A stretch of 64,000 bases of DNA, from NCBI GenBank assembly GCA_033439795.1, contig JAUTDP010000003.1:3038001-3102000 (forward strand), written 5' to 3'. The first letter of the stretch is position 1. Every line of letters starts with the position of its first letter. Origin of the DNA: Sordaria brevicollis. Its lineage: Eukaryota > Ascomycota > Sordariomycetes > Sordariales > Sordariaceae. This document shows positions 47,977 to 60,991 of the stretch, piece by piece. The position numbers and the translations under genes were made by a program. The notes beneath the pieces were generated by a model. That model was not told the origin of the DNA and searched no databases. It saw only the letters and a program-made list of their open reading frames with translations.

Positions 47977-50900
47977 ATTATAAATTTTTTTTTAATATAT
48001 TAAGGAAATATTTAAATATTTTAAACCTATTTATTAATTAAAGTAATTATAATATATACCTTCGTAATTAATTACAATAGCGTATACCCTCGACGAAAAG
48101 GCTACTGTAATTAAAACTACTAAGCTATTTATTACCTAGAGCATTTAAATAAACGAAGTTTAGAAAAAGAATATATCTAATAAATTCGTAATCGAATAAA
48201 TTAAATTTAATATTATAAATATACTTATTATTTTTAATATAATTATTTAATAAAACGATACTTTTAGGCGTTATTCGCTTAGCGATATTATAATCGGTAC
48301 CTTTAAAGAAAAATAGGATATTTAATTATATAATATTAATAAATTTAATTTAAAGTATTATAATATTCTAAAGGATATAAATAAAATTATTACGTATTTT
48401 AATTAGGAAATTACTAATAAATTCGCCAATATTCATTATACGTTCAATATAAAAGATTTATTCGGCTTTTTATATATAAAAATTAATATAATTACGAAAT
48501 ATTAAACCTAATATTATAAAAATTATTTAACTTTTACTTTTAAAATTTTAACGGCTACGGGTTAAAATTATTAGGAATAAAATAATAATAATATTCTATT
48601 AATAAATTTCAATACTTTTAAATTTATTATCGAAGATTTTATAGGTATACATACTATTTTTAAAGAAATTAAATTACGAATTATCCTAATTGAAATTATC
48701 CTTTTTTAATATTAAGGATATTAAATTATTATTATTAATTTAAATATTAATTTAAAATAAATATATAAATACGCCGCTAATTTACTAAAATATTAAAAGG
48801 GCGTTAAAATAAATAATAAACGCTTTTATAAGGATTTGCGTCAAGAATAAAATAAAAAAATATTTTTAATATATTAATTATTAAAAATTTATGATAATAA
48901 GGATCCCGATTTCGAATTAGATAATTACAAAACTTTATATTATAAAAATACTATATTATATAAAAAGAATCGTAAATTCTAAATTCAATTTATTACATTA
49001 TATTAAATTATTAATTATTTTAATAAAGGAATTTAAAATAATATTCCATTTAATAATAATTAAAATAACGACTTACCTAACGATAGAGAAATTTAAAACA
49101 ATACCCTATTTAATAATAACCATATTAATAAATAAAATACTCCATATAAATAAAAAAATAATTCTTCGATTAAGGATTACCCTTTTTATTTCCATTTTTT
49201 TATTAAATAGAACGAAACCCATTATAATTTAATTAAAAAAAAGAAGGAATTTATTAAAGTTAAAAATATTTTAATAATTATAAAGGTTTAAATTAAAAAA
49301 TTGAAGGGAATAATAACTATTCGGGACGGTAATATAATTAATTTATATATTGTAATTATTATTTTAATTAAAGAGAATATCGACTTCTATAAAGAAAATA
49401 TTAATTTTTATAAAAAGAAAGTCGCCTTCTTAATTTCCGAGAATTTTAAACGTTACGATTATACCGCTTATATTAATTATAACAAAAATAATAATAATAG
49501 AGGTTATTAAAAGGAAACCCCTATTACCGATTTTTTTACAATTAATTATAGACGTTTATTAATTAAAAAAAAGGATCCGCCCTATTTTTATAATAAAAAT
49601 GATAAAGATATTATTACTTTCGACGTTTAATATCATTATATTTTTAATAAATTTAAATTAAATACCGATTACTTTTTTAATAACGAAGTTAAAAAAATAT
49701 ATATCGAGAATTATATTACCGGTAAGGCCGTTTAAAATTTCGAGCTTTATTTCGCTAATAAATTATATAATATTAAAATTTCTAATACATTATTCGCCTA
49801 TTTACGGGCGGAATAATATAATTACGATTAAAAAGAGAAGGCTATTTATAAATTTAACGATTTAAAATTCGAATCAAATAAAAATTTCTAAAAATTCCGT
49901 AATAAATTCGTACACTTAGCCGGAAAATATAATCGCCTTCTTAATTTATAAAAATAGGAATTTAATTAAAAGCTCTTTAATAATATTTAAAACGCTTTTT
50001 TCTAGGAATATAGATAAAAGGATATTATTTTTAATTAATACATTTTAATAACTAAAAAAGCGGTCGAAATTAATTAGCGTATTTTTTATAATAATAAAAT
50101 TAAGAAGGATAATAAGGATAAAAATGCCTCTTCGTCTTTTACGAACTCTTTTAATAAAATTAAGGGTTTTAATAATTTTAATAAAAATTTTAATAATATT
50201 ATTAATAATAATATTAATACTAATAATAATAACCGAAGTAATTTTTATCGCGCTCTAAATATAATTCGTAAAAAAGTTTATAAATTATTCGAAAAAAATA
50301 AATATTTTATATATAAAGAAATTAAATACCGTTTTTATAATTATTTTAATTATCGTAGGGGTAACTTTAATTATATTAATAAATTTATCGATCATTACAG
50401 CCGTAAAAATAAAAAAGATAATAAACCGACCAATAATAAAACAGAAAATTAATTACCCTAAGAATATTAAATTCCCTCCTAAGGATTAAATTAATAAATG
50501 CTTATTTTAGGAAGAACTTAAAAGAAATATTATTAAAAGGTATAAAAATAAATAAAAAATTTTTACAGGATTATTTAGGTAAATTAATATTAATTATATT
50601 TTATATTATAATAAATTATAATAGAAAAATTTTATTTATAAATAATACGCTTATTAATTCGGGAATAAATAATAATATTTTTATAAATAAGGATTTTATT
50701 AATAATATAATTAAATAAAAAGTAAAAAAGGTATACAATTTTTAACCTTATATTATAGGGGGGTATACCGGATAATATAATAAAATAATCGATTAATATT
50801 TATAAAATATTATCGAAACATAAAGGTAAAAATTTAAAAAAGAAGTAATAATTGTAATTAATTCGGGATATAATATTATTTTAAGTAAATACTAATTAAG

Positions 50901-53900
50901 GAAATATTAAATTTTAATTAATATTATAAATACCAAATTAATCTTCGATAAAATAATTATTACCTTTTTAATTTTTAATAAACGGATTATTAAATTCGAG
51001 AATTTTATTAAATTTGTAATATTATTTCCCTTAACGAAATACGGCCAACCGATCGAACTCTTCGAAAAATTTAAGGAAAGACCCATTCGATTAAAAAAGG
51101 ACGAAAATTTAATAAAAATAAAATACGAATTATTAAATTAATACGCTTTATAATAAAAAAATAACGACGTAATACCTATATAACGGGAATATATCGAAAT
51201 ATTCGAAATCGAACGAAAAAACGACCTTTATTAAAAAAAAGATACGCATAACCGATACCGATCAAAACGCAACGGTATAAAATAATATAAATATTATAAC
51301 GATTTTATAATTATTAATACTAATACCTTTCTTATATTCGTTAAACGAAATTATATAGGAATTATTAACCTTTACGAATTCGATTAATTTATCGAAGATT
51401 ATAAAAAATAAACCCTATTAAAGGACGAAAAAGAGCTTCGAAAAAGGGTTCGGAAAAAAGTCTTTAAATACGTATATTAATACTTTAATATATTTAAAAA
51501 AAAAAAATCGGATATATTATTAAATTATTATATTAACGATTATAAAATCGATTTAACGGACGGTATAAAGTTTAAAAATTTTAATTATAGCCTATTATAT
51601 AAAATATTAATTAACGAATTAAAAAATTTATCGAAAATATATAAATAAAATATTAATTAAAGGGTTTATCGAGAGTAATTCGGCATTATAAGCGGCGCTT
51701 ATCCTTTTTACACTTAAAGCTAACAGTAAATTGAAATTCTATATAAATTATTAGAAATTTAACGCTATTATTCGAAAAGATAAATACCCGTTACCCTTTA
51801 TCGACGAAATTATTATTCGAATTAATTAAGTAAAAATCTTCTCGAAAATAAATATTTAATAAATATTCTATTAAATACGTATATATTTAAATAACGAAAA
51901 GTTAATAATATTTTAAATAAAATACGGCGTTTATATATATAAAATTTTACCTTTCGGGTTAATTAATAGTCTATTTACTTTTCAACGGTATATTAATAAA
52001 ATTTTAATAAGATATTTCAACAATTTCTATAACGTATATATTAATAATATTTTTATTTTTTTAAATAATTTAAAAGAATATAAGATTTATATTGAAAAAG
52101 TATTAGCGAAATTAGAGGCAGCCAGCCTATAAACGAATTTAGAAAAATACGAATTCTATATTAAGAAAACTAAATTCCTAAATTTTATTATTAGAATTAA
52201 TAATATATCGGTAAACCCTTAAAAGATTATAATTATAAAAGACTAATAAATCTTAATAAATATATAAGGGATATAATCTTTCTTAAGCTTTTATAACTTC
52301 TATAAATACTTCGTTAAAAATTATAATCGAATAGCGAAATTTTTAATAATTATAATTAAGAAGGGAAAAATCTTTAATTAAAATAAAGATTATTAAATTA
52401 CGTTTAAAAAATTTAAAAATCGTTTATTATTAACGTTTATTTTAACCTATTCCTAATATAAATATCTAATACGTATAAAAACGGACGCATTTAATAGAAT
52501 AATAGCCGGTATACTATTACAATTAATCGATAATAAATAACGACCAATTATTTTTTATTTAAAAATAATATACAGCGTAAAATATAATTATTCTATTTAT
52601 AATAAAGAATTAATAATTATCATTAGAATTTTATAATATTAGAAAGCCGAATTTATTAATCTATACTAACCTTTTTTAATTTCAACGGATAATGAAGCTT
52701 TTAAATAATTTAATATTAAAAATTTCTTAAATTTATAATAAGCCGGATAAGCCGGATTCCTATCTTAATATTATTTCGTTATTTCTTACCGGTTAAACAA
52801 GAAAAATAATATAACGGACGTATTATTAAAGAAAATAGAAGATTTAAAGAATTAAAAGGTAAAATAGGAAATATAAAAAACCTTCTAAATTTTTAAGAAT
52901 TTTAATAATAGTCGGATAGTATAATTTAATAATATAATTAATAATATTAATATAGTCTATACGTCGATTATATTTCTAAGTACGGTTATTATAAAAATTA
53001 ACCCTAAAATCGTAGAAGGAATTCGGGAAGAATAATTAAAAGGCTATTTATTTATAAATTACCTTATTTTTGAAAATAAAATATACCCGGATTTAGAAAT
53101 TTATCGAAATATAATTAAAAAGGGGGAGAATAAATATCGATTTATTATTAATAAAATTCTTACCCATTTCGATAAATTTATTATACTACCCGGCACTTTA
53201 AGAGTTTAAATTATTTACGAATTATATATAAAAATTATTATTATTTATTTAGGCCGAAATAAAATAAAATGTTTAATATTTATATAATATTAATAATTAG
53301 GAATAATTAATAATATTAATCGTTTCGTTATTAATTACGTAATATATTATATTTCGAAGGTTCTCCAAGATAAGACCCCCGGTAAATTAAAATTTATTCC
53401 AACGGTTTAATATATTTAATAGAATTTAATCGTAAATTTTTAAATTATATTTAAAAATAAACGAAAATTTAATAACGTATTCGTAATAATAAATTAATTA
53501 AATAAAATATTATAAATTATCCTTTATTTTATAACGGTAACAACCCGAAACGTAATTTATATATATTACAAAAGCCCTTACTATATTTATAAATTATTAA
53601 GCGAAATTATTTCGGATAAAAGCCTTTAATTTATATCGGACTTTATAAACGAAATAATTAAAATTCTAAATATTAAATAGAAATTAGCCTCTTCGGGATA
53701 TAATTAAATTAGAAAGTAGGCCGAAATTATAAACGAATATTTCGATTAACGTTTTCGTCCTTTTATGAATTATTTTTAAAATAATTAATTAGAAGCGATT
53801 TTAATAATAAATATAATATAAATAAAAATACTATATAATAATTTAAATAAAATATAACCGTACGAAGTATTAAAAAGATTCCTAATATTTAAAATTTTAA

Positions 53901-54723
53901 TTTAAAAGGTTCGAATTAACTTTAATAGCGTATAATTAACGATTAAAGAGAAATTTAACTAAAAAAATACATAAAATTTAATAAATCGAATCCGAAGATA
54001 CGTAAATAAAGTAAGAAAATTCATTATTAAAATTTAGGAGCAGATAATTAAATAATTAAATAAATATTAATACGTCCCGGATTTCGGACCCGGTAATAGA
54101 ATATTTATTATTAAACGGAGCGAATTTACAAACTAATTAAATTATAAATTCGACTTTCCTTTAATGAATTAATATTTTAAAATTAAAGAAAAATATAATT
54201 ATTCATTTAAATTAAAAGTATTAAAAAATTAAAAAAGAATAAATATCTTTTATATTAATAAACTTTGGAAATATCCTAATTATTAATTATTCGGTTAAAA
54301 ATTAAAAGAATTAATAAAAGAATATATAAAAAACCATATCGAATAGGAAATAAAAGAAATTTTAACTTCCTAAATATATTTTAACAAATTTTAATACCGA
54401 ATAAATTAAAAAGGGTGCGATCTAAATCCGAAATTCTATAATACTAAAAATTTTAAAAATTTATTTAAATTATTACAAGCCTACTATAAAATATACCTAG
54501 AATATTTTAATCTCTTATTACGCTTAAGAGAATAATTATAAAAAATAGAAATAAAAGAATTCGATAAAAATTATCCTAATAATAATATATTATTAAAAAA
54601 AGGTATAAAAAAATTAAGAAAAATAATAGGGGCTAAAAAATAAAGGATTTACTTTATATATTATAATAAATTTATTAATTTTCTAAAAACTCGGGGCGAA
54701 TCTTCTTCGGAGGGGGGGGGTAA

Positions 54724-56873
54724 TATTATAACGCTAACGGATAGGGTCCCGGTACGAAAGTACAAAATACCTAATCCGATAGCTCGATTATCGCTCGGCG
54801 GTTAAATACCATAACCCCTAACCCGGTCACCCCCCTAATCGGTTACGTCTCCACCCTATATAATATTATAACCAAAAATTAAAAAATATTATAAATTAGC
54901 CACTTTTATAACGTTTTTAACCATTAAAAATATTATAATATTAATTTATATACTCGTAAATAATTTAGAATATTATTTCGAATATTCTTAAAACCTTTTA
55001 TAAAGGGTTAAAAATCGTTATTATCTCCTCCTTCTTCTTAATGGTCTTCCTACGCTTAAAACCCTATTTTAAAACCTTACGAACTTCGATAATCTCGTTT
55101 ATCCGTATAAATCTATTATTACCCCCTTCTTTATTAACGTTATATTTAATTCTAAGCTTTAATAATTTTAATTATATACGTAACTACTAATTTTCTTATA
55201 ATAATAAAATTATTATAGCGTTTTTAAAATCCAACGATTTAATACCTTTATTATACCGTATTTTAAAATTACAATCGAAATCGTAAAACTTATAAATACC
55301 TTCGAATATATCTCTAACTTTCTAAAGTATTATAAAAATGCAATTTACCTAATTAACGACGTCCCTAAATAATATTTTAAATAAAGATAACTAAATAAAT
55401 AAGGCGGCGTTATTAATAATAATATTAAGGTCGTTAAGGATTATAAACCTATTCGTTAATTATATCCCTATCTTCTTAAACCCTAATCTAAGGTTTCTAA
55501 TACTTATTCCCCTTCGTAAAGCTTTATAATAATACTTTAAAAATTATTACTTATATACTAATATAAATATTAGGAAATTAATATAATTTTTAATTAAATC
55601 CTTAAAATATAATTTAATAACGGTAAATATAAAATAGTCGAATAATTAATTTTTATAATTAATATAAGGAAGTAAAAAGAGGAATTAAATTTTATAATAG
55701 AAAACTTCGATAAAGAAATTATTTATTATATAATTCGAATATTCGTCGAAGATTAAAAGGCGTTAAACATCGTTATTTAATTACATTTCTAAAATATAAA
55801 CCTACTTTAATTATCGTAGGGTAATATCGCCGTTATTTTATTTAATAAAAATATTATCGTATTTCTAATCCTTTATTTCGTTAAGGAATTATTAACCCTA
55901 AAAGTTAACGTTAATAAAAATAACGATAAACGTTAACCTCTTACTTTTAGTAATCCCGTATTTAATTATAAATACTTAAATAATCGTATTAGTCGCTATT
56001 ATATATACCTTTTTAATTAAATAAATCTTAAATACCTTACTTTTATTAAATTCCAATTTTTAAAATCTATATTTATTTATATTAACAATATTAACGGGTA
56101 TAATAGCTTTATTTCGAATAGTAATTTCTAAAAGGTTAAAAAATTTCGTAAATATCTTTTAAATAAAACTTTTAACCTTAACCAATTCGAATAAATTCGA
56201 AATTTTAATCCTAATAGAAAAATTCCTCTTTAAAAAGCGGTTTACTTAATGCGCGCCCAATTTATTATAATCCCCCCCTTATTTTAATACAATTATTACA
56301 AAGCTAACGAATTAATAACAATTAAGAGCCTTTTTAATACCCTCCTTATTTAATATTTATTTATATAAAAAACTTTCTTAATTAGAAAATAAGCGTTATT
56401 ATAATATTTTCGAATCGCGCACGGAAGGGATACCTTAAATACGGTCGGATATAATAGATTAAAGAACGCCGTATTTTTTAACCGTTATATATTAGGAAAA
56501 ACTATTATAAACGTTAACGATAGCTAAATCGAACGATAACGAACTCATCGTAATAAAAATAATTAAAAACGATAATATTTTAATAAAATTATAATTATTA
56601 AAAGAAAGAAAGTAATTATTTATATAGGGGGGATATAAATATAAGGACGTAACCGTATATAAGGTCGACCGTATATAAAGTTAATATTTCTATTTATTAA
56701 AAATTAACCGTACCGGCGTACGTAATAATATATCGCTTCTGCGCTTAAATATAAAACCCTAACGTAAAGCGCGCTCTTTACCCGTTTCTTTTTTCTTCTT
56801 CATTTTATAATTTTATAATAGACTTAAATTCAACGAATTAAACTTATTTCTCGTAACTACGTCGCTCGTAATA
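54724..56873 (+). repeat. 3' LTR of the Gypsy element, interrupted by a ~1.9-kb insertion
   Basis: Starts TATTATAACGCTAACGG directly downstream of the polypurine tract and ends GTCGCTCGTAATA, followed by the ATACT duplication. The LTR proper is split at about 54810 and resumes at about 56690 with ATTAACCGTACCGGCG. Confidence 0.78.
54811..56690. mobile_element. Nested RIP-degraded insertion in the 3' LTR, probable TIR element
   Basis: Extra ~1.88 kb absent from the 5' LTR. Near its two ends are imperfect inverted copies of CGGTTACGTC and of CCCTATATAA (left 54839-54870, right 56620-56680), suggesting a DNA transposon. The interior is A/T-saturated with no frame. Exact termini and target duplication could not be fixed because RIP has blurred both junctions. 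Confidence 0.5.
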
Positions 56874-56878
56874 ATACT
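56874..56878. repeat. Right target duplication (ATACT) of the Gypsy element
   Basis: ATACT directly after the 3' LTR, matching 46892-46896. Confidence 0.75.
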
Positions 56879-59182
56879 TACAAATTTAATATCGAAATTT
56901 ATTAATTATTAATTACTATACCCCTTTAAAATAATTTTCGTTATTAACGTACACTACCCTCTTTTAAATATTTTAAAACCCTTTATACGAATTTTAATAA
57001 AACCGACAATTAGTATTATAATACTAAATAAAAACGAATTAAAAAAATAATATACGGGCATTTTATTTATAAAACGTTTCTTTTAATAACCGCCGCCTTT
57101 ATTACTTTACTTTCCTCTTCTATTATCCAATCAGTAGCGGTAACGTTTATTTCTTTATCCGGGTTATCCGCGGCGGGGTTATTATTAATATCGCTAATAT
57201 TATTATTATTAAAATTAGCAATATCAAATTCTTACTTTAAACCTTCGTATAACGGCGGATTTAAACCTTCGTTATTCAAACTCCGACGTATTAATAATAG
57301 AATAAGGAAAATAAAATCGGAAATTAACGTATTATTACGGGGGGGATTAATTAAATTAAATAGTATTTAAATCTATTTTTTTTAAAATAAAAATTAACGT
57401 TTTTTTTAATATACTAAATATAGAATTATTATACTACTTCGGGGAATTTAACGAACGCTACCTTTTTAAAACTTCTATAAAAATCGGTAATAAATACCTT
57501 TAAGTCTAATATATCGCTTTAGAATTACTTAAAGTAATCGAAATACTACTAAAAATCTTCTTATATCTCCTTACTCGAAAGATTAAATACGAAATTGAAA
57601 TTATAACTAAGAATATTAACGCTAATAATATTTAAAAGGGGGAGATTAAAACGGTTAACCTATATAAAAAAAAAGGGAATTAATAAAAACTCCTAAATAG
57701 AAAAGGGGGATAAATTTATCTATATAATAATAAAAAGAATATATAAATATATTAAATTTTACTTACTTATTTTATATATATTATTAATTAGTATAATATA
57801 CGGGTAATTCCTCTATATTTTTAAATATTATTTAAAGGTTTAAAATACTCGTTGAACGCGTTATTAATTAAATATATTATTATTATAATCGATAAAATAC
57901 TAAACCCTATAATCGGTTTTATATTATTCTAATAAATCGATTAATATTTTTATTAATATAAAAAGTCCGTATTTCTCCCTACGAAAATTCTTCTATATAT
58001 TTAATATATTTTAGGGCGTAATAAAAAACTTATAGCCTCGAAGTTCGGTTATAAAATTATCGCCGTCAATTCTATAAATATCATTTTAATTATTATTATA
58101 AAAATTAAAATTTTAAAAAGTACCGTTAAAATAATAAGCTATTTACTTTAACGATATTTTAACAATATTTAATAACCTTTCTACCGTATTACAAATCGAT
58201 TATTTATAGCCAATACGAATTTACCGACGGTAATTAGGGTTAAAGGGTAAATCTCTAATATTAAACGTATAATTATAATTTTTATTAGCAATTTCTTTAA
58301 TAAATTATTTACTACCCTCCCTCTTATATAATACAACTCTTACTTAATATAAATAATTAATAACCCGAATCGCTACGTTACGTATACTATATCCCGCCAA
58401 TTTATATATACTACTACAATTATAATTAAAATTATACCGGTTAATATAATTATTTTTTTTATCGGTATAATATCCCTTCTATACTACTATAAAATTATAT
58501 TAATAATAATAAATATAAAACGCTATAATAATTTCGGTTAAAATATCGCATAAATTAATAAAAAATAATTATTACGATTAAAATTTTAAAGGAGTATATT
58601 ATTTAATAATATACTTACTAAAGGACTATAACGACCGTATCCTATTACGTTATCGGTTCGCGCGAATCGATAACGTTGAAAAACCGGTAAAGGGGGGAAT
58701 AACCTAATTAAAAATAACCGTTCAAATCGGAATAAAGGCCATTTTAACTAAGGATTCCAATAAAATACCATTAATACAATATTATTATAATTAACTTTAA
58801 TAAGAATCCGAAATTAATCGCGAAATTTATTTACTTAAGTTAAATTCGTTAACGGATATACGACTTAGGATAATTAATTAAAAAAAAAATAAAAATACAA
58901 CGTATTCGAAAATATTCGATAAAATAATAATAAAAATATTAAAATAATAATATAAATTAATTACGCAGCGGTTAATAAAAGTTAGCGATAATTTCATTCA
59001 ATTATATAACATCGCTAATAATCGTTAATAGTGTACGTAGCGGCGGCGAGGTTGGGTAGCGATGTGCACACGGTATTCTAGGCGCTTGCACTGGGCGCTA
59101 GGGTAGCTGGGTGGGTTCTGTGTGATGACTAATCGAAACCCGCGCTGAGGACCAGAATGGGGGTCTCTGACTACCGTATGCG

Positions 59183-59191
59183 TTTTTCGCA
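59183..59191. repeat. Right 9-bp target duplication of the large TIR element
   Basis: TTTTTCGCA directly after the right inverted repeat; identical to 44771-44779. Confidence 0.6.
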
Positions 59192-60991
59192 CGCTGAGCC
59201 CGGATGGATCTCTGTTGGGATACCCTGTCGATGTGTTGAATTAGGAAGTCGAGGAACAGCACCGGAAAAGTTTCCACGTTGGTTTTATTGGTGCAGTTTA
59301 GATAAGATAACGCAGCTGAGAACCCCGGCGTCGCGAAAGAAGCCGAGTTGCAAAAAAGTTGAATGCGTCATGGGAACAGCTTCCCAGAGCTTCAAAGCTC
59401 TCAATGAGAAATTTTCAGCTGCAGCGGGATATAGCATTGCGTGAATATCCAAACCGTCAGGTATTGTCCAATATATTGCTTAAAAATCAGGATGATGCGA
59501 CAATCTGTTTGGTGATGGTGAAATTGGAGAAGCGGCTTCTATGATGCCTGCGAAATGAGATTTCGGAGAACCAAGAAGACGTCGCTGAGAAATCGCCCGA
59601 AGGCTTCCGTGATAGGAAGTGCTGATGCCTGCACCAAGCAAATGTACCACTCTGATCGGGAAACGGTGATTACAAACCACCTTAACTCCGTCGGTTCCGT
59701 CTACTCCCATTCAAAACCATCGTGACAAAGGGAACGCGGGGTTTAGATTTGATTCTTGAAACGGAAACAAGGCCCAACCACAAGACTTGATATCAGTTCG
59801 TTTCAACATCTGTACGTGATGAAGCTTGCAATGTCGGGGGCGCGCACATGATTGACAGGAGCCAGACCGGTAGCGTGCCCGAGCGGTGGTTTCAACAAGT
59901 TTGCACGAGTTGGGCCAGACAAAAAAGACAAGGAGGGAGAACGGATCAAAGACCGAGGCGGCCGAGCCCCCGTCCCAAAACTCCCACAAGCCAAAAAAAC
60001 CCTTTTCAGAGGTCGGATCGTGAAAATGTGCGCTGCTCACCGCCGCCGACGGACAACAGTCTCAGGTGTCTCTGGCTGGCTGGCTGTTGGAAAAGTAAAA
60101 AGGCCGACCACCTCAAAGTGCAACGCCAAAAGGGGGCGTGTACATAAGCCAAGGTACCAAGATACCAAGATACTTGGGTACGTACACACAATCTCCAAAA
60201 AGTCGGGTTGACGGCTTCTCGGTTTTTGTCAGCTGCTGCTGCGGATGGGACGCATCACCCTTGTGCTGATGACCTTGCGGTGTCCTGGAGTGTCTTGAAC
60301 CCGAGAAAGAAGGGTCAGACTGAAGGCTTACAAAAAGGAAGCACATCTCCCCCGAGATGCTTCGTCAGGCTTTGCTCTGGCTCCTCCTGCTCTCAGATTT
60401 TGCTATCATCGTCAACACAGTCAGAACTTGGAAGTACGCCATTTCTAGTGTGAAACTTTTGATCACCAAGTGACCTTCGAAAGCCGGCACAAAGCCACGC
60501 AAGATTCCACTTTCGCAATCACGGATTCCACTCTCAGGCTCCGTCCTCACAGTACCCGTCTTCGCTATCCACTCACACGCCGGACGAGACTCGTCGCGAC
60601 TGCAGCAGCACAGCAAAAAGACGACAGCAGTGGAAAGTGCATGGTTCTTGCAGACCCTGATAACAGTACCCGACGCCAGCAAGAGCGACGACGGGACAGC
60701 GAACAACAACGGACTTGCTTCATCAAGGCACACCCCCCACCCCCGGTCCTGGTCCGCCTGCCTGAACGCCCACGCCCAAGCCCACACCCACCCTGACCCG
60801 CACGCCTTTTTGCACACCCACGCCCTTACACGCCCTTACACGCCCTTACCTGGCGGGCCCGCAATCGGCTTAATCCTTGTCCTTGAGTCACTCAAACCAA
60901 GAACCGAGAACGCGAAAACGCACTGCACCAAATATTATTAGAGAAAAGCTCCCCCCGATTCCTGCCTCCGAGGAAAGAGAAAAAAAGAACC
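59192..60991. promoter_or_regulatory. Spacer and 5' region of the Ecm13-like gene
   Basis: No gene with protein character. The right part is C-rich and carries three tandem ACGCCCTTAC units (60819-60849), then a purine-rich leader (CCTCCGAGGAAAGAGAAAAAAAGAACC) ending at the ATG. Likely promoter plus long untranslated leader. Confidence 0.45.

Larger units (their letters stand above)
46897..56873 (+). mobile_element. RIP-degraded Ty3/Gypsy chromovirus retrotransposon
   Basis: LTRs at both ends start TATTA and end TAATA (presumably once TGTTACG...CGTAACA), and ATACT is duplicated on each side. Reading the plus strand through stops shows the order of a chromovirus. A gag CCHC knuckle lies near 50300-50350, with its Cys replaced by Tyr. 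The protease DSG motif degraded to INSG sits near 50650. Reverse transcriptase keeps LPFGL (51947) and TFQRYIN, with the catalytic Y-x-D-D box changed to YINN (52037). RNase H is near 52480. An integrase segment reads G-Y-N-stop-I-R...EYF (53695-53750). A C-terminal chromodomain remnant lies near 54330-54440. A polypurine tract GGAGGGGGGGGG ends at 54720. Asp-to-Asn, Cys-to-Tyr and Gln-to-stop changes are all G-to-A or C-to-T, the RIP direction. It is incapable of movement. Confidence 0.87.
44780..59182. mobile_element. Mutator-like TIR element split by nested insertions (14.4 kb in all)
   Basis: The two ends are ~110-bp inverted repeats sharing CGGTAGT.AGAGACCCCC, CATTCTGGTCCTCAGCGC and GGGTTTCGATTA. 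The differences between them are almost all C/T or G/A. The 9-bp sequence TTTTTCGCA directly flanks both ends, a duplication length typical of Mutator-like elements. After subtracting the Gypsy insertion at 46897-56873, about 4.4 kb remains, a reasonable size for an autonomous element. What remains (44880-46891 and 56879-59060) is A/T-saturated without frames. At 45663-45752 five 18-bp tandem units read in one frame as G-N-Y-stop-n-G, where the stop is TAA and was probably CAA, indicating a former Gly/Asn/Tyr/Gln-rich protein segment. No transposase motif could be read. Confidence 0.65.

Noticed and set aside
44780..59182. A/T-rich block as a centromere or mitochondrial insertion
   Set aside because: Readable Gypsy domains, LTRs, TIRs and target duplications explain it as RIPed transposons; only 14 kb long and no mitochondrial gene recognised.
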